DNA from: Parvularcula sp039822105
GTDB taxonomy: Bacteria > Pseudomonadota > Alphaproteobacteria > Caulobacterales > Parvularculaceae
Direction of reading: 5' to 3'
DNA length: 64,000 bases
NCBI GenBank assembly: GCA_039822105.1
Contig: JBCBMW010000006.1
Span: forward strand, 62,001-126,000
The position numbers were made by a program, and so were the translations under genes. Under the pieces are notes generated by a model, which saw only the letters and a program-made list of their open reading frames with translations, ran no database searches and was not told the origin of the DNA. Numbering within the stretch: the stretch's first letter is position 1; each line of letters opens with the position of its first letter. This document shows positions 7,398 through 16,250 of this stretch, one piece after another.

Positions 7398-7408
7398 CAC
7401 CTGTCTCC

Positions 7409-8578
7409 TTAGTTGGATGGTGCGCCTTGATGGGGTTCGCTTCGGCTCTCCCGAAATGCCTTTGGGGTCATGCCGACCTCGCGTTTGAAGGCCTTGTAGA
7501 AGGTCGATCGCGAGTTGAAGCCGACGTCCAGCGCGACGTCGAGAACTGAGGCGTTCCCAGCTTCAATCAACGGTTTGGCGGCTTCGATCCGCCAATGGGC
7601 GACGAAGTCGAAAAAAGTCGTGCCCAGCGTTTCGTTCAGCGTCTGCGACACCAAGTTCGGGGGTGTTCGGACATGTTGCGAAAGTTTCTGTAAAGATAAG
7701 TTGGCATCGAGATAGAGCGTGTCTTGCCGCATCGCCGTTTCGATGCGTGAGGCGATCTGCTTCGCTCGGTCGTCCGACAGGGCCGAGCGGGCGTATTTGT
7801 CTGCTTGTGGTTTCTCGGTTTCGGGGGCCAACGGTTCCGCTATTTCCGGTGGCTGAGCTTCTGGTGAGCTTGCGGCGCCCATCAGCACCAAGAGCATGGC
7901 GGCGGTGAGGACGAAGGTCAGTTCTTCAGGAAAGAGTAGGCCGGCACCGGCGTTGTCGGTCACCAGCGAGAGGGCGGCCACCGCCCAAAGCGCGATCAGA
8001 AGAGTCAAGAACCCGTCGATCCACCGCAGCTCATACTGTTCTGTGTTCGAATAGACAGCTTTTAGTTGCTCGCGATGCATGCGCAGCTGACGGGTCGTGG
8101 CGAGAAGGTAGCCAAAAGACGCGCAAGACCAGACAAAGATCGTGGCCACGGTCGCGATGGCCAGAAGCGACGGCAACCAACCTGGGGGGAGCACCCCCTC
8201 GACGAACATCGCCTCTTTGGCGCTGGAGGGCAGGCTCCAATAGCCAAGGGTGATCACAAGGGCGAAGGCTGGAAGCAAACCATCCCGCCACGGATGGAAT
8301 GATGTGGGAGAGTTGCCTGCGCGGATCGCGGCGTAGCGATGGATGCACACCGGTAGAGCCAGGAGCATTGGCAGCACGGCGGGCATGTAAAAGATGTACA
8401 GAAGCTGCGCCGCGGCGACAACGAGTGGGATTGCGGCGATCCCTCCGAACAGGGCGAAGATCGCCGTGAGGTAAATGCGTCGATACCGTTCGCCCTCCGT
8501 ACGCAGCGCGACCAAGATGCCAGCAAGGGCGATCCCGAGGACCACTCCTGAGAGCGCGATCATTCCGTCCGTTTGCAT
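7409..8578 (-). CDS. Membrane-anchored AraC-family transcriptional regulator
   Basis: The 389-residue protein has an N-terminal membrane region of about six or seven hydrophobic helices (roughly residues 5-235). A charged linker follows, then a C-terminal AraC/XylS DNA-binding domain at about 280-380. Both helix-turn-helix units can be seen (LSLQKLSQHVRTPPNLVSQT and VLDVALDVGFNSRSTFYKAF), followed by the signature end EVGMTPKAFRES. Regulators of this build are taken to sense a signal at or in the membrane. It is divergent from a membrane protein gene at 8730, its likeliest target. It lies immediately beside the tRNA-Arg mini-island end. Confidence 0.85.
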   Translation of the reverse strand: MQTDGMIALSGVVLGIALAGILVALRTEGERYRRIYLTAIFALFGGIAAIPLVVAAAQLLYIFYMPAVLPMLLALPVCIHRYAAIRAGNSPTSFHPWRDGLLPAFALVITLGYWSLPSSAKEAMFVEGVLPPGWLPSLLAIATVATIFVWSCASFGYLLATTRQLRMHREQLKAVYSNTEQYELRWIDGFLTLLIALWAVAALSLVTDNAGAGLLFPEELTFVLTAAMLLVLMGAASSPEAQPPEIAEPLAPETEKPQADKYARSALSDDRAKQIASRIETAMRQDTLYLDANLSLQKLSQHVRTPPNLVSQTLNETLGTTFFDFVAHWRIEAAKPLIEAGNASVLDVALDVGFNSRSTFYKAFKREVGMTPKAFRESRSEPHQGAPSN

Positions 8579-8729
8579 GGGCTGATCTCTAGGGATGTGC
8601 GGGTTCGGCGATCAATGCCTCCGTCATTACGAAGGGCGCTGACCTCTGTCCGCGCCGTCCCTCGCGGACGACGAAAGCCTGGTCTTGGCCAAAACCGGCG
8701 TCCTGTGCAGCGGGAGGATGTGGTCGGTG

Positions 8730-9383
8730 ATGGGTGAGCCTGCGCTCTTGGGAGATATCCATTTCTGGATCGGTTGCATGTCGGTCGTGTCGGGGTTCAC
8801 GGCGTTCAGCGCGAAGAAAGGGGCAGCGGTCCACCGCGCAGCTGGAACAGTGTTCGTCATCACGATGATTGTCCTCACGGCGACTGGCCTTTGGCTCAGC
8901 ATTGCGCGGGAGATCCCGTTCACGGTGTTCCTATCGGCGATTGCCTTCCACGCCTTGGTCAGCGCATGGGCCACGGCCCGCGCGGACCATGCGCTGGGGC
9001 GCTTCTTCAACCGACTCGCGCCGCTGCTTTCGGGATCGTTGGCGTTGGGGGCGGTTTATGGCGGCAGCCTGGCTCCGGCGGTTGGGACGTTGGATGTTCT
9101 TCCCGCCGGGGCGTATTTCGCCGTGGCCGGTGTGAGCGGTTTTCTCTTCGCCTTTGATCTCCGATACGCCTTGTCACGCGCACCGTCGGAGCAGAGGCGG
9201 CTGACCCGGCATCTCTGGCGGATGGGGTTTTCCTTCTTCTTGGCAACGGGGATCTTCTTCTTTGGCAACAACAACGTTCTGCCTGAGGTGCTCCGCACGC
9301 CTGTCTTCTTAGCGGCGCCCGTTCTCGCCGTTGTGCTTTGGACCGTTGTCTACGCTGTCCTCACCCGGTTCCGCCGGGGCTGA
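8730..9383 (+). CDS. Multi-pass membrane protein, DUF2306-like, function unknown
   Basis: The protein is about 217 residues from the ATG at 8730, with six or seven hydrophobic segments. A His-containing start (LLGDIHFWIGCMSVVSGFTA), KKGAAVHRAAGTVFVI, and a late RHLWRMGFSFFLATGIFFFG recall the heme-less DUF2306 membrane family (H...HR...W pattern), but identity is uncertain. It is divergent from the AraC-type membrane regulator and probably controlled by it. A longer start at 8685 is possible. The same pairing of AraC regulator and DUF2306 protein recurs inside the 47-59 kb island. Confidence 0.6.
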   Translation: MGEPALLGDIHFWIGCMSVVSGFTAFSAKKGAAVHRAAGTVFVITMIVLTATGLWLSIAREIPFTVFLSAIAFHALVSAWATARADHALGRFFNRLAPLLSGSLALGAVYGGSLAPAVGTLDVLPAGAYFAVAGVSGFLFAFDLRYALSRAPSEQRRLTRHLWRMGFSFFLATGIFFFGNNNVLPEVLRTPVFLAAPVLAVVLWTVVYAVLTRFRRG

Positions 9384-9497
9384 AAGCCGCGGTTTTTCGC
9401 TCCTCCAGCTGTCCGTCCCTGCGGGCGGACACACATCGCGGCTGCAAGCTGACTAAGTCCGTCCTCCGCAGCACATCGGAAGAGTTTGGGAGTCATC

Positions 9498-10154
9498 ATG
9501 TTTCAAAGGGTCAGCGGCCTTTCGGCCATCGCCGCAGGGGCCACCTATATCGTCGGCTTCTGGGTCTACTTCTCGATCCTCGGGCCAGCTCAATATGGGA
9601 GTTCGGCTGTGCCCGCGGCGCAGCATGTTCAGTTCCTGATCGACAACCAGGATCTCATGACCCTGTGGAACCTCATCATCTACACCTTCAACGCGGTGCT
9701 GATGGTGCTGATCGTTGTGGGCCTGCACCAGCGCGTGCAGTCGGGCGGAGGCGCCTTGGCGCAAACGGCGTCCGCCTTTGGCCTCATCTGGGCTGGGTTC
9801 GTCCTCGCCACCGGCATGCTCGAGAACATCAGTATCGGGCAGATTGTTCGACTGGCAGAGCAAGACATGGAAGCCGCCGTTGCCCTTTGGCGGCCGTTGG
9901 TGGTGGTGAGCGCTGGCCTGGGCGGCGGCAACGAGATCACCGGAGGGATGTGGATCTTCCTTTTGAGCTGGGCTGGTCTTCAGTCAAAAGCGATCCCGGT
10001 GGCCGTTAATGTCATCGGTCTGATCGTGGGAGGGGCAGGGGTGGCCTCAACAATCCCCGCGCTGTCGGACGCCACGATGATCTTCGGCCTCGGCTTCATC
10101 CTCTGGTTCTTTATCATTGGTGTCGTGCTGGTTTTCGCACCGCGTCGGGTGTAA
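9498..10154 (+). CDS. Multi-pass membrane protein of unknown function
   Basis: About 218 residues with six predicted hydrophobic helices. It starts MFQRVSGLSAIAAGATYIVG and ends with a short basic tail (APRRV). No catalytic motif is visible. The layout, with a first helix, an extracytoplasmic loop and a SAFGLIWAGFVLATGM helix, resembles small DUF4386-like membrane proteins. The ATG at 9498 is preferred over a TTG at 9486. It follows the previous membrane gene on the same strand after 114 bases and may share its transcript. Confidence 0.55.
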   Translation: MFQRVSGLSAIAAGATYIVGFWVYFSILGPAQYGSSAVPAAQHVQFLIDNQDLMTLWNLIIYTFNAVLMVLIVVGLHQRVQSGGGALAQTASAFGLIWAGFVLATGMLENISIGQIVRLAEQDMEAAVALWRPLVVVSAGLGGGNEITGGMWIFLLSWAGLQSKAIPVAVNVIGLIVGGAGVASTIPALSDATMIFGLGFILWFFIIGVVLVFAPRRV

Positions 10155-10329
10155 CGCAGCAAGACATCGTCTTACCACGAACAAGTTTGGCGTCTGCGCC
10201 GTAGGTGGTGCGACTGCTCAAGAGCTTTGACGTGGTCTCGGCCGCAGCTTCTAATCGAGCTTCGGCGGAGCGGCGGTCTGCAGGCCTATGGCCAAGCAAG
10301 TTGTCCGCTGTTTGCAAGGGATGGCGACA

Positions 10330-11004
10330 ATGGCGTTAAATTTCAGTGGGGTGAAGGTCAAAAAGCACCTAGCGTTCAACAAGAGCAGCTCGGTCAAACC
10401 GATCTCCACGTCTGATTTGTACATCCTGTCGGGCATGAAGACGAACGCTGCTTGCTATATTGGTGCCCACGGCGCAGCGATGGACAACAACACATTCGTG
10501 GTGCCCAGTGGACTGACGATTAGGTTCACCCAGCCGCATGGCTACACCATGTCGATGCCTATGTCGCGGCTTCGGCACTCAAAGCCTGTGGTGGATCAGT
10601 CCGGGTGGGGACAGGTGGAGTACACCGCTGGTCAGAACTGTCCCAACTATTTCCTGACCAAATGGCACGGCCGCCACTCCAACATTGCTGATTACGCCTC
10701 AGCAGAAGAGGACTATGCCGGTTGGCAGAGCATCATTGAATCCAATCCCAGCCTTGCTTTCGCTTTTCCGCGAAACCGTTGGAACAAGACCGGCATACCG
10801 CTCAGTGCGGCGATCAAAACGGTCCAATCGAAACTGGGATGGGTCAACGAGATTTGGTGTCTGTTCTGCCGCTACGACTCAGCGATTGAGCCGTGGAACT
10901 GGGACGCAAACACGGGAACGTGGACATTGGTAGAGACCGATGAACACGGAACAAGCCACCACTACACCTGGGACTTCTCGACGGATAGCAAGGTCCCACT
11001 CTAA
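10330..11004 (+). CDS. Conserved-looking hypothetical protein, possible Stv-like domain
   Basis: The soluble 224-residue protein has no signal peptide. The block ACYIGAHGAAMDNNTFVVPS, followed by GLTIRFTQPHGYTM, resembles the HG-containing core of the putative adhesin Stv domain. The C-terminal third is Trp-rich and polar (WNWDANTGTWTLVE, HHYTWDF). I cannot assign a function. The start at 10330 is chosen because AAGGG lies about 9 bases upstream; ATGs at 10288 and 10321 are alternatives. It is convergent with cobS and has no clear operon partner. Confidence 0.5.
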   Translation: MALNFSGVKVKKHLAFNKSSSVKPISTSDLYILSGMKTNAACYIGAHGAAMDNNTFVVPSGLTIRFTQPHGYTMSMPMSRLRHSKPVVDQSGWGQVEYTAGQNCPNYFLTKWHGRHSNIADYASAEEDYAGWQSIIESNPSLAFAFPRNRWNKTGIPLSAAIKTVQSKLGWVNEIWCLFCRYDSAIEPWNWDANTGTWTLVETDEHGTSHHYTWDFSTDSKVPL

Positions 11005-11025
11005 AGGGGGACCAGCTCTCCGCAG

Positions 11026-12018
11026 TTAGGCAACGTCGATCAGGTGGCTTGCCTCGGGCAGGTCTTCGCCAAACGCACGCTGATAGAACTCTGCCACCAA
11101 AGGCCGTTCAAGCTCATCGCATTTGTTGAGGAAGGTGACGCGGAAAGCGTAGCCAATATCGTTGAAGATCTCAGCGTTCTGGGCCCAGTTGATCACGGTC
11201 CGCGGGCTCATGACGGTGGAGATGTCTCCGGCCATGAGTGCGTTCCGTGTCATGTCAGCGACCCGCACCATGGCGTCCAAGGTATCACGACCTTCCTTGG
11301 TCTGATAGCTCGGTAGCTTGCCCGAGACGATCTCGGTCTCCTCATCATGGCTGAGATAGTTCAGTGTTGTGACGATTGACCAGCGGTCCATCTGACCTTG
11401 GTTGATCTGCTGAGTACCGTGATAGAGGCCCGTGGTGTCGCCAAGGCCGATTGTGTTCGTGGTGGCGAACAGACGGAAGGAAGCATGGGGCGACAGCACT
11501 TTGTTCTGATCAAGGAGGGTGAGGCGACCTTCAGCCTCAAGCACCCGCTGGATCACGAACATCACGTCGGGGCGGCCTGCATCGTACTCGTCAAAAACCA
11601 GTGCGACAGGGCGCTGAAACGCCCACGGAAGAATGCCTTCTTTAAAGGCTGTGATCTGTTTTCCGTCTTCGACAACGATCGCGTCTTTGCCGATCATATC
11701 GATCCGGCTCACGTGGCTGTCGAGATTGATCCGCACGCAAGGCCAGTTGAGGCGGCTCGCGACCTGCTCGATATGGGTCGACTTGCCCGTCCCGTGATAG
11801 CCCTGGACCATCACCCGGCGGTTATGGGCAAAGCCTGCGAGAATGGCGAGCGTTGTGTGCGGATCAAAACGGTAGGACTCATCGCGTACCGGAACATGCT
11901 CGCCCGCCTCTTGAAAGGCGGGGACGACCATATTGGACGAGATCCCGAACACATCCTGAACCGAAACTTCCGTATCAGGCTGCCGGTTCACGTCGACATC
12001 ACTGTTGGTGTCCATCAC
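11026..12018 (-). CDS. cobS: CobS, AAA+ subunit of aerobic cobaltochelatase
   Basis: CobS is the MoxR-like AAA+ motor that, with CobT and the large subunit CobN, inserts cobalt into hydrogenobyrinate diamide. The 330-residue protein has the family N-terminus (DVFGI near residue 23). It has Walker A GYHGTGKST at about 73-81, Walker B VALVFDEYDA at about 139-148, and the sensor region FRLFATTNTIGLGD. All ATPase residues appear intact. CobT normally follows cobS directly, but here the downstream side is a convergent hypothetical gene and the upstream gene is a 2OG oxygenase. cobT must lie elsewhere, or this paralogue serves another complex. Confidence 0.93.
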   Translation of the reverse strand: MMDTNSDVDVNRQPDTEVSVQDVFGISSNMVVPAFQEAGEHVPVRDESYRFDPHTTLAILAGFAHNRRVMVQGYHGTGKSTHIEQVASRLNWPCVRINLDSHVSRIDMIGKDAIVVEDGKQITAFKEGILPWAFQRPVALVFDEYDAGRPDVMFVIQRVLEAEGRLTLLDQNKVLSPHASFRLFATTNTIGLGDTTGLYHGTQQINQGQMDRWSIVTTLNYLSHDEETEIVSGKLPSYQTKEGRDTLDAMVRVADMTRNALMAGDISTVMSPRTVINWAQNAEIFNDIGYAFRVTFLNKCDELERPLVAEFYQRAFGEDLPEASHLIDVA

Positions 12019-12037
12019 TCGTCCTCGTCTCTTTCCG

Positions 12038-12877
12038 TCAGCTGAAGATCCGGCGGATAACCTTTGTGGTTGGTCGCATCAAGACCGGCGGGAGGAACTC
12101 CCGCAATGTCTCTTCCGTTTTGACCTTCCAGTCGGTTTTGTCACCAGTCCCCGGCCGACGCTTGAACTGCGTTGTCTTTTCGCTGCTTAGCTCGTCCCAG
12201 GTCGCGGTGTAGTAATACAAGGCGATGGAACGTCGCGGCTTATCGTCGGGGTGAGCCACTGGCTTGGGGTGGCCGTGCCAACTCTCACCTGTTGTGTTGA
12301 ACATGACGCAGCGGCCCGCCAGCGGAACCACCGACTGGACGCAGGTTTTCATCCCTTGGTCCCACAGCTCCAGCTGACCGCCGTGGTCGTCGGTCCAGTC
12401 TTCGTTGAGATAGATCAGGACGTTGACCCGGCGCTCGAGGTCCATGAGCTTGTGGTGGTTGAAGTCGGCATGCATCGAGAGATGACCGCCATTGCGGGTT
12501 TCGTGGAAGCCGCCGCCGACGAAATAGGGATCAGGAATAAGGCCTTTGATACCGGTGATCCGCTCGACCAATCGCACGAACGGCATGCTGTTCAGCGCAT
12601 GGAACAGGCTGCGGAGCCCAACGTCCAAGTCATCAGGCTGAAAACTCTGTTTCAGCCGCTCCTGGTCCCGGTCAAATGCCACGCTGCCGTCGCCAGAGGT
12701 GCTCGGGAAGTGGTCTTGGCAGTACCTGACGAACTCCATCGACACGAAATCGTCGATCACCGTGTGCGGGAATGGCGAGGCCGATTGGTGGGCTTCTGCC
12801 AATTCGTCGCCCAGTCCGTTCAGCGCGTCGACGTCCAACGCAAAAGGGGCGACGCTGGTCATAGGTAGATAGGCCAT
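12038..12877 (-). CDS. 2OG-Fe(II) oxygenase
   Basis: The 279-residue protein shows the 2-oxoglutarate/iron dioxygenase facial triad: HADF (H and D of HxD) in GGHLSMHADFNHH, and a distal His in ESWHGHP. The following RRSIALYYYT supplies the 2OG-binding Arg. The family hydroxylates proteins or small molecules, including prolyl-hydroxylase-like members; the substrate here cannot be predicted. I start it at ATG 12877 (MAYLPM) rather than a 5' extension to 12964 that adds a non-conserved, Cys-containing leader. It lies 19 bases upstream of cobS on the same strand and could be cotranscribed. Confidence 0.82.
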   Translation of the reverse strand: MAYLPMTSVAPFALDVDALNGLGDELAEAHQSASPFPHTVIDDFVSMEFVRYCQDHFPSTSGDGSVAFDRDQERLKQSFQPDDLDVGLRSLFHALNSMPFVRLVERITGIKGLIPDPYFVGGGFHETRNGGHLSMHADFNHHKLMDLERRVNVLIYLNEDWTDDHGGQLELWDQGMKTCVQSVVPLAGRCVMFNTTGESWHGHPKPVAHPDDKPRRSIALYYYTATWDELSSEKTTQFKRRPGTGDKTDWKVKTEETLREFLPPVLMRPTTKVIRRIFS

Positions 12878-13098
12878 AGCTCGTACAATGTCCTTCTTAG
12901 CGACGGGCAAGGCTGGCACGACGCCGCAACTTCGCAGGTGCAACACGCCCTCTGTTCGATGCAAGCCCTATTCCGTCCTGAGGGTTTGGCTTGGGTGCTA
13001 TCCATGTCCGTTATTCAGATTCTTATGTATCGAAATCGCCGATCGTTGGTATCGTCTATAGATAACAACAACGCACTCTAAGAGAGTGGGAGGGTCAG

Positions 13099-14589
13099 AT
13101 GGACGAACCGCGTGTAGAAGACGTCGTGATCATTGGTGCTGGCCTTTCCGGGGTCGGCGCGGCTTGCCGGTTGCGGATCCATCAACCGGGCATGACCTTT
13201 CGGATTTTCGAGGCTCGGGAGCGCCTGGGCGGAACTTGGGATCTTTTCCGCTATCCTGGCGTTCGGTCGGACAGCGACATGTTCACCCTCGGCTATCCTT
13301 TCCGGCCCTGGAGCATGCCGAAATCGCTGACCGATGCAGCATCGATCAAGGGCTATATCGAAGACACCGCCCGTGAATACGGCGTCCTTGAGAAGATCGA
13401 ATACAAATCGCGGGTCGTGGAGTTGTCGTTCAACTCCGATGAGGCGCTGTGGACCGCGAAGATCCAGCACGCCGACGGCAGTGTTGAGCGCGTGCAGTCG
13501 CGCTTCGTGATGTCGTGCTGCGGCTATTACGACTACGAAGGGGGCCACGCGCCGAGCTTTGACGGCGAGGACAGCTTCGCAGGCGACATCCTCCAGCCGC
13601 AGTTCTGGCCCGAAAACTTCGACTATGCCGGGAAGAAAGTCGTGGTCATCGGATCGGGCGCAACGGCGGTGACCCTTGTTCCGGCGATGGCGGGGACAGC
13701 CGGGCATGTGACCATGCTGCAGCGGAGCCCAACCTATATCGCGTCGCTTCCGGCCGTGGATCCGTGGTTCAACACCGTCCACAAACTGTTCCCCTCGATG
13801 GTCGCCCGTAAGATCCTCCGCCTCAAGAGGATGAGTCTAGGAACGCTCGGCTATCAGCTCGCGCGACGTTATCCAGAATGGTTCAAAAAGCAGCTCGAGA
13901 AGGGCATCAAAGAGCAGCTTGGCGATAAGGTGCCGCTCGATCCCCATTTCAAACCGACCTACCAGCCGTGGGACCAACGCCTTTGCCTTGTTCCGGACAA
14001 TGATCTTTTCATCGACCTCAAAGAAGGGCGCGCCTCTGTCGTGACCGACGAGATCGCTCGGTTCACAGAGAACGGGCTGGAGCTGAAGTCGGGAGAGTTC
14101 CTCGAAGCTGACGTCGTGGTGAAGGCCACCGGCCTCAAGCTGCTGCCGATTGGCGGTATGGACGTGTTCGTAGATGGCGAGACGATTAAGCTGAGCCAGA
14201 CCTTCAATTATAAAGGCTTCATGTTCTCCCACTTGCCCAATTTTGCTGTGTTGATGGGGTACACGAATGCTTCCTGGACCTTGAAGACCGATCTTGCCTG
14301 CCGGTACTTCTGCAAGCTTCTCGATGTGATGAAAGAGAAGGGTGCGGACATCATGGTGCCGGATTACGGCTCGACGCCGCCCGAAGCCGAGCCGCTGTTG
14401 GACCTCAAGTCTGGCTATGTCGAACGCTCCATCCATATGTTCCCCAATCAGGGTTCCGAGCGGCCATGGCGGAACCACCAGAATTACATGCTGGACTACA
14501 TGGACATGAAGTTTGGCAAGCTCGATGACGGTGTGATGCAATTCCGCAAGCGGACGAATGCTGTGCCGATGCTTGAGGCCGCAGAGTGA
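13099..14589 (+). CDS. Flavin-containing Baeyer-Villiger-type monooxygenase, EthA-like
   Basis: Class B flavoprotein monooxygenases use FAD and NADPH to insert oxygen into ketones or to oxidise heteroatoms. The 496-residue protein has an N-terminal FAD Rossmann motif (VIIGAGLSGVGAA, about 10-22), GGTWDLFRYPGVRSDSDM, and an NADPH Rossmann motif (VVVIGSGATAVTL, about 181-193). The BVMO fingerprint FxGxxxHxxxWP is present at 160-171 as FAGDILQPQFWP, with Gln166 in place of the central His. The rest of the sequence fits the EthA group. Its stop overlaps the SDR start by 4 bases (GTGA), indicating tight coupling; the pair may oxidise an alcohol and then the ketone. Confidence 0.9.
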   Translation: MDEPRVEDVVIIGAGLSGVGAACRLRIHQPGMTFRIFEARERLGGTWDLFRYPGVRSDSDMFTLGYPFRPWSMPKSLTDAASIKGYIEDTAREYGVLEKIEYKSRVVELSFNSDEALWTAKIQHADGSVERVQSRFVMSCCGYYDYEGGHAPSFDGEDSFAGDILQPQFWPENFDYAGKKVVVIGSGATAVTLVPAMAGTAGHVTMLQRSPTYIASLPAVDPWFNTVHKLFPSMVARKILRLKRMSLGTLGYQLARRYPEWFKKQLEKGIKEQLGDKVPLDPHFKPTYQPWDQRLCLVPDNDLFIDLKEGRASVVTDEIARFTENGLELKSGEFLEADVVVKATGLKLLPIGGMDVFVDGETIKLSQTFNYKGFMFSHLPNFAVLMGYTNASWTLKTDLACRYFCKLLDVMKEKGADIMVPDYGSTPPEAEPLLDLKSGYVERSIHMFPNQGSERPWRNHQNYMLDYMDMKFGKLDDGVMQFRKRTNAVPMLEAAE

Positions 14590-15422
14590 GCGCCAAAGGC
14601 ACGGCCGTCATCACGGGAGCAGGCAGCGGGATCGGACGAGCCCTGAGCCATCTTTGTGCGCAGCGCGGCTATGATCTGGCGCTGTTCGACATCCGCGGTG
14701 ACGAGCTTGAAGAGACCGCACGCGAGGCCGCCAAGAGCAGCGTGAAAGTGACCACGCGCGTGGTCGACGTTTCCGATGAACGGGCGGTCGAGCAGGGGGC
14801 TGCCGAGGTGATCGCCGAGCATGGTCCGATTACGCTTCTCCTCAACAACGCCGGCGTTGCGCTGGGCGGGCAGTTCGATCAGGCGAGTTCGGATGATTTT
14901 CGCTGGCTGGTCGAGATCAACCTCTTCGGTGTCGTCAGCATGACCCGCGCTTTCATGCCAGCCTTGAAGGCTGCGCCCAAAGCGCAAGTGGTCAATGTCA
15001 GCTCTGTCTTTGGCATCATCTCCCCTCCGGGGCAGACCGCCTATTGCGCATCAAAATTCGCCGTACGCGGATTCTCCGAGTCCTTACGCCATGAACTGGC
15101 CGGAACGTCCGTGGGCGTGACGGTGGTCCATCCCGGCGGCGTCTCCACCAACATCGCCAAACGTGCCCGGATGTCCGATGGCATCACAGAGGCGGAGCGA
15201 GAAGAAGCGCAAAAGACCGCCGCGACGTCGCTCGTGATGCCGCCGCCGAAAGCTGCGCAGATTATTGTCGATGGGGCTGAGCGCGGCGCCAAGCGCGTTC
15301 TTGTGGGCAACGATGCGCGGTTGATTGCCCTCATCCAACGCCTCTTTCCGGTGAGCTACTGGACGGTTTTGAGCCGTGTTTTCGGGCGTCAGCAAATCGC
15401 GGCCGCTAACCAAGAAAATTGA
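14586..15422 (+). CDS. Short-chain dehydrogenase/reductase
   Basis: A classical SDR of 278 residues. It has the cofactor motif TGAGSGIG at about 10-17, an Asp at the end of strand 2 (LFDIRGDELEE, suggesting NAD(H) preference), NNAG near residue 91, catalytic Ser in VNVSSVFG, and Tyr/Lys in YCASK. Translation starts at a GTG inside the stop of the upstream monooxygenase. The coupling suggests an alcohol dehydrogenase or ketoreductase acting on the same substrate; the substrate itself is unknown. Confidence 0.9.
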   Translation: MSAKGTAVITGAGSGIGRALSHLCAQRGYDLALFDIRGDELEETAREAAKSSVKVTTRVVDVSDERAVEQGAAEVIAEHGPITLLLNNAGVALGGQFDQASSDDFRWLVEINLFGVVSMTRAFMPALKAAPKAQVVNVSSVFGIISPPGQTAYCASKFAVRGFSESLRHELAGTSVGVTVVHPGGVSTNIAKRARMSDGITEAEREEAQKTAATSLVMPPPKAAQIIVDGAERGAKRVLVGNDARLIALIQRLFPVSYWTVLSRVFGRQQIAAANQEN

Positions 15423-15518
15423 CCGATTAACCAAGCGGGACTGCCTTACCCAGCGATAAGATGCCAAGATCGCATTAGAATGCTAATTCCAGTTTCGAGC
15501 AATTGAGAGGATGCTCCG

Positions 15519-16250
15519 ATGATTGCGAGATCTTTGGCGGTGGCGCTGGCCACCTGTGTGACTTTGGCTCTGGCACCTGCGCCGGCTGAGGCCGGAAATC
15601 GGCGATCGGGATACGATACGGACTTCAACTTCGTTGTTGGAGGGCACGCCTTTCCTTACCGTCGGCACGCCCGGTTTTTCGGGCCTGGCGTGGTGGTGAG
15701 CCCCTTTGTCTTTCCTGATGGGCGCGTGAGCCTAAGCTATCTGCGGCACGGCAACATTTTTGCCACGGACTATATCGGGTTCATCGACTATGGACGGCAT
15801 GGCCGCGTGCGCGGGTTCTACACCTATGACGGCGGCTATTACGACAACAGCGGCCGGTACTTCCGAGAGTACTACCCGCGCGATTCTCGCTTCCGCCGGT
15901 ACAGCTATAATGACAGCTATCGCCGAGGCTACCACTACGGCAACGGCCACTACGCTCGCGATGGTCGCTATTACCGTCGGTATGATGACAATTACTTCGG
16001 CCGAGACGATCGGCGCGATCGTCGGCGTGACGAGCGCGATGATCGCCGCGATGACCGGAACGACCGCCGGGATGATCGGTATGACTACGATGACCGCGAT
16101 TTCCGCAACGAACCCTATAGCGGCAGCGGCGTCCCGCCCGGCGGTATCCGAAGCGAAGAGTTCCCAGGGAACTCCGGTTACCGGGTTCCGCCATCAGGCG
16201 ACCAGCGTATTCCCTATACCGATGACCTGGACGGTCGGCTCGACGGTTAA
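15519..16250 (+). CDS. Exported Arg/Asp/Tyr-rich low-complexity protein
   Basis: The 243-residue protein has a signal peptide (about 1-26, ending AEA-GN), then a short Phe/Tyr-rich beta-like domain with GGHAFPYRRHARFFGPGVVV. A long low-complexity tract follows at about 105-205, rich in Tyr, Arg and Asp, including RDDRRDRRRDERDDRRDDR. The tail is Pro/Gly-rich. Such RD/RY tracts are seen in exported envelope proteins of this group, but I recognise no function. The tract is encoded by many CGN-GAY codons and not by an exact DNA repeat. The stop overlaps the convergent uvrD stop by 4 bases. Confidence 0.65.
   Translation: MIARSLAVALATCVTLALAPAPAEAGNRRSGYDTDFNFVVGGHAFPYRRHARFFGPGVVVSPFVFPDGRVSLSYLRHGNIFATDYIGFIDYGRHGRVRGFYTYDGGYYDNSGRYFREYYPRDSRFRRYSYNDSYRRGYHYGNGHYARDGRYYRRYDDNYFGRDDRRDRRRDERDDRRDDRNDRRDDRYDYDDRDFRNEPYSGSGVPPGGIRSEEFPGNSGYRVPPSGDQRIPYTDDLDGRLDG

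Noticed and set aside
16000..16090. DNA tandem repeat in the Arg/Asp-rich gene
   Set aside because: The protein tract is repetitive but the bases vary too much for an exact DNA repeat array.
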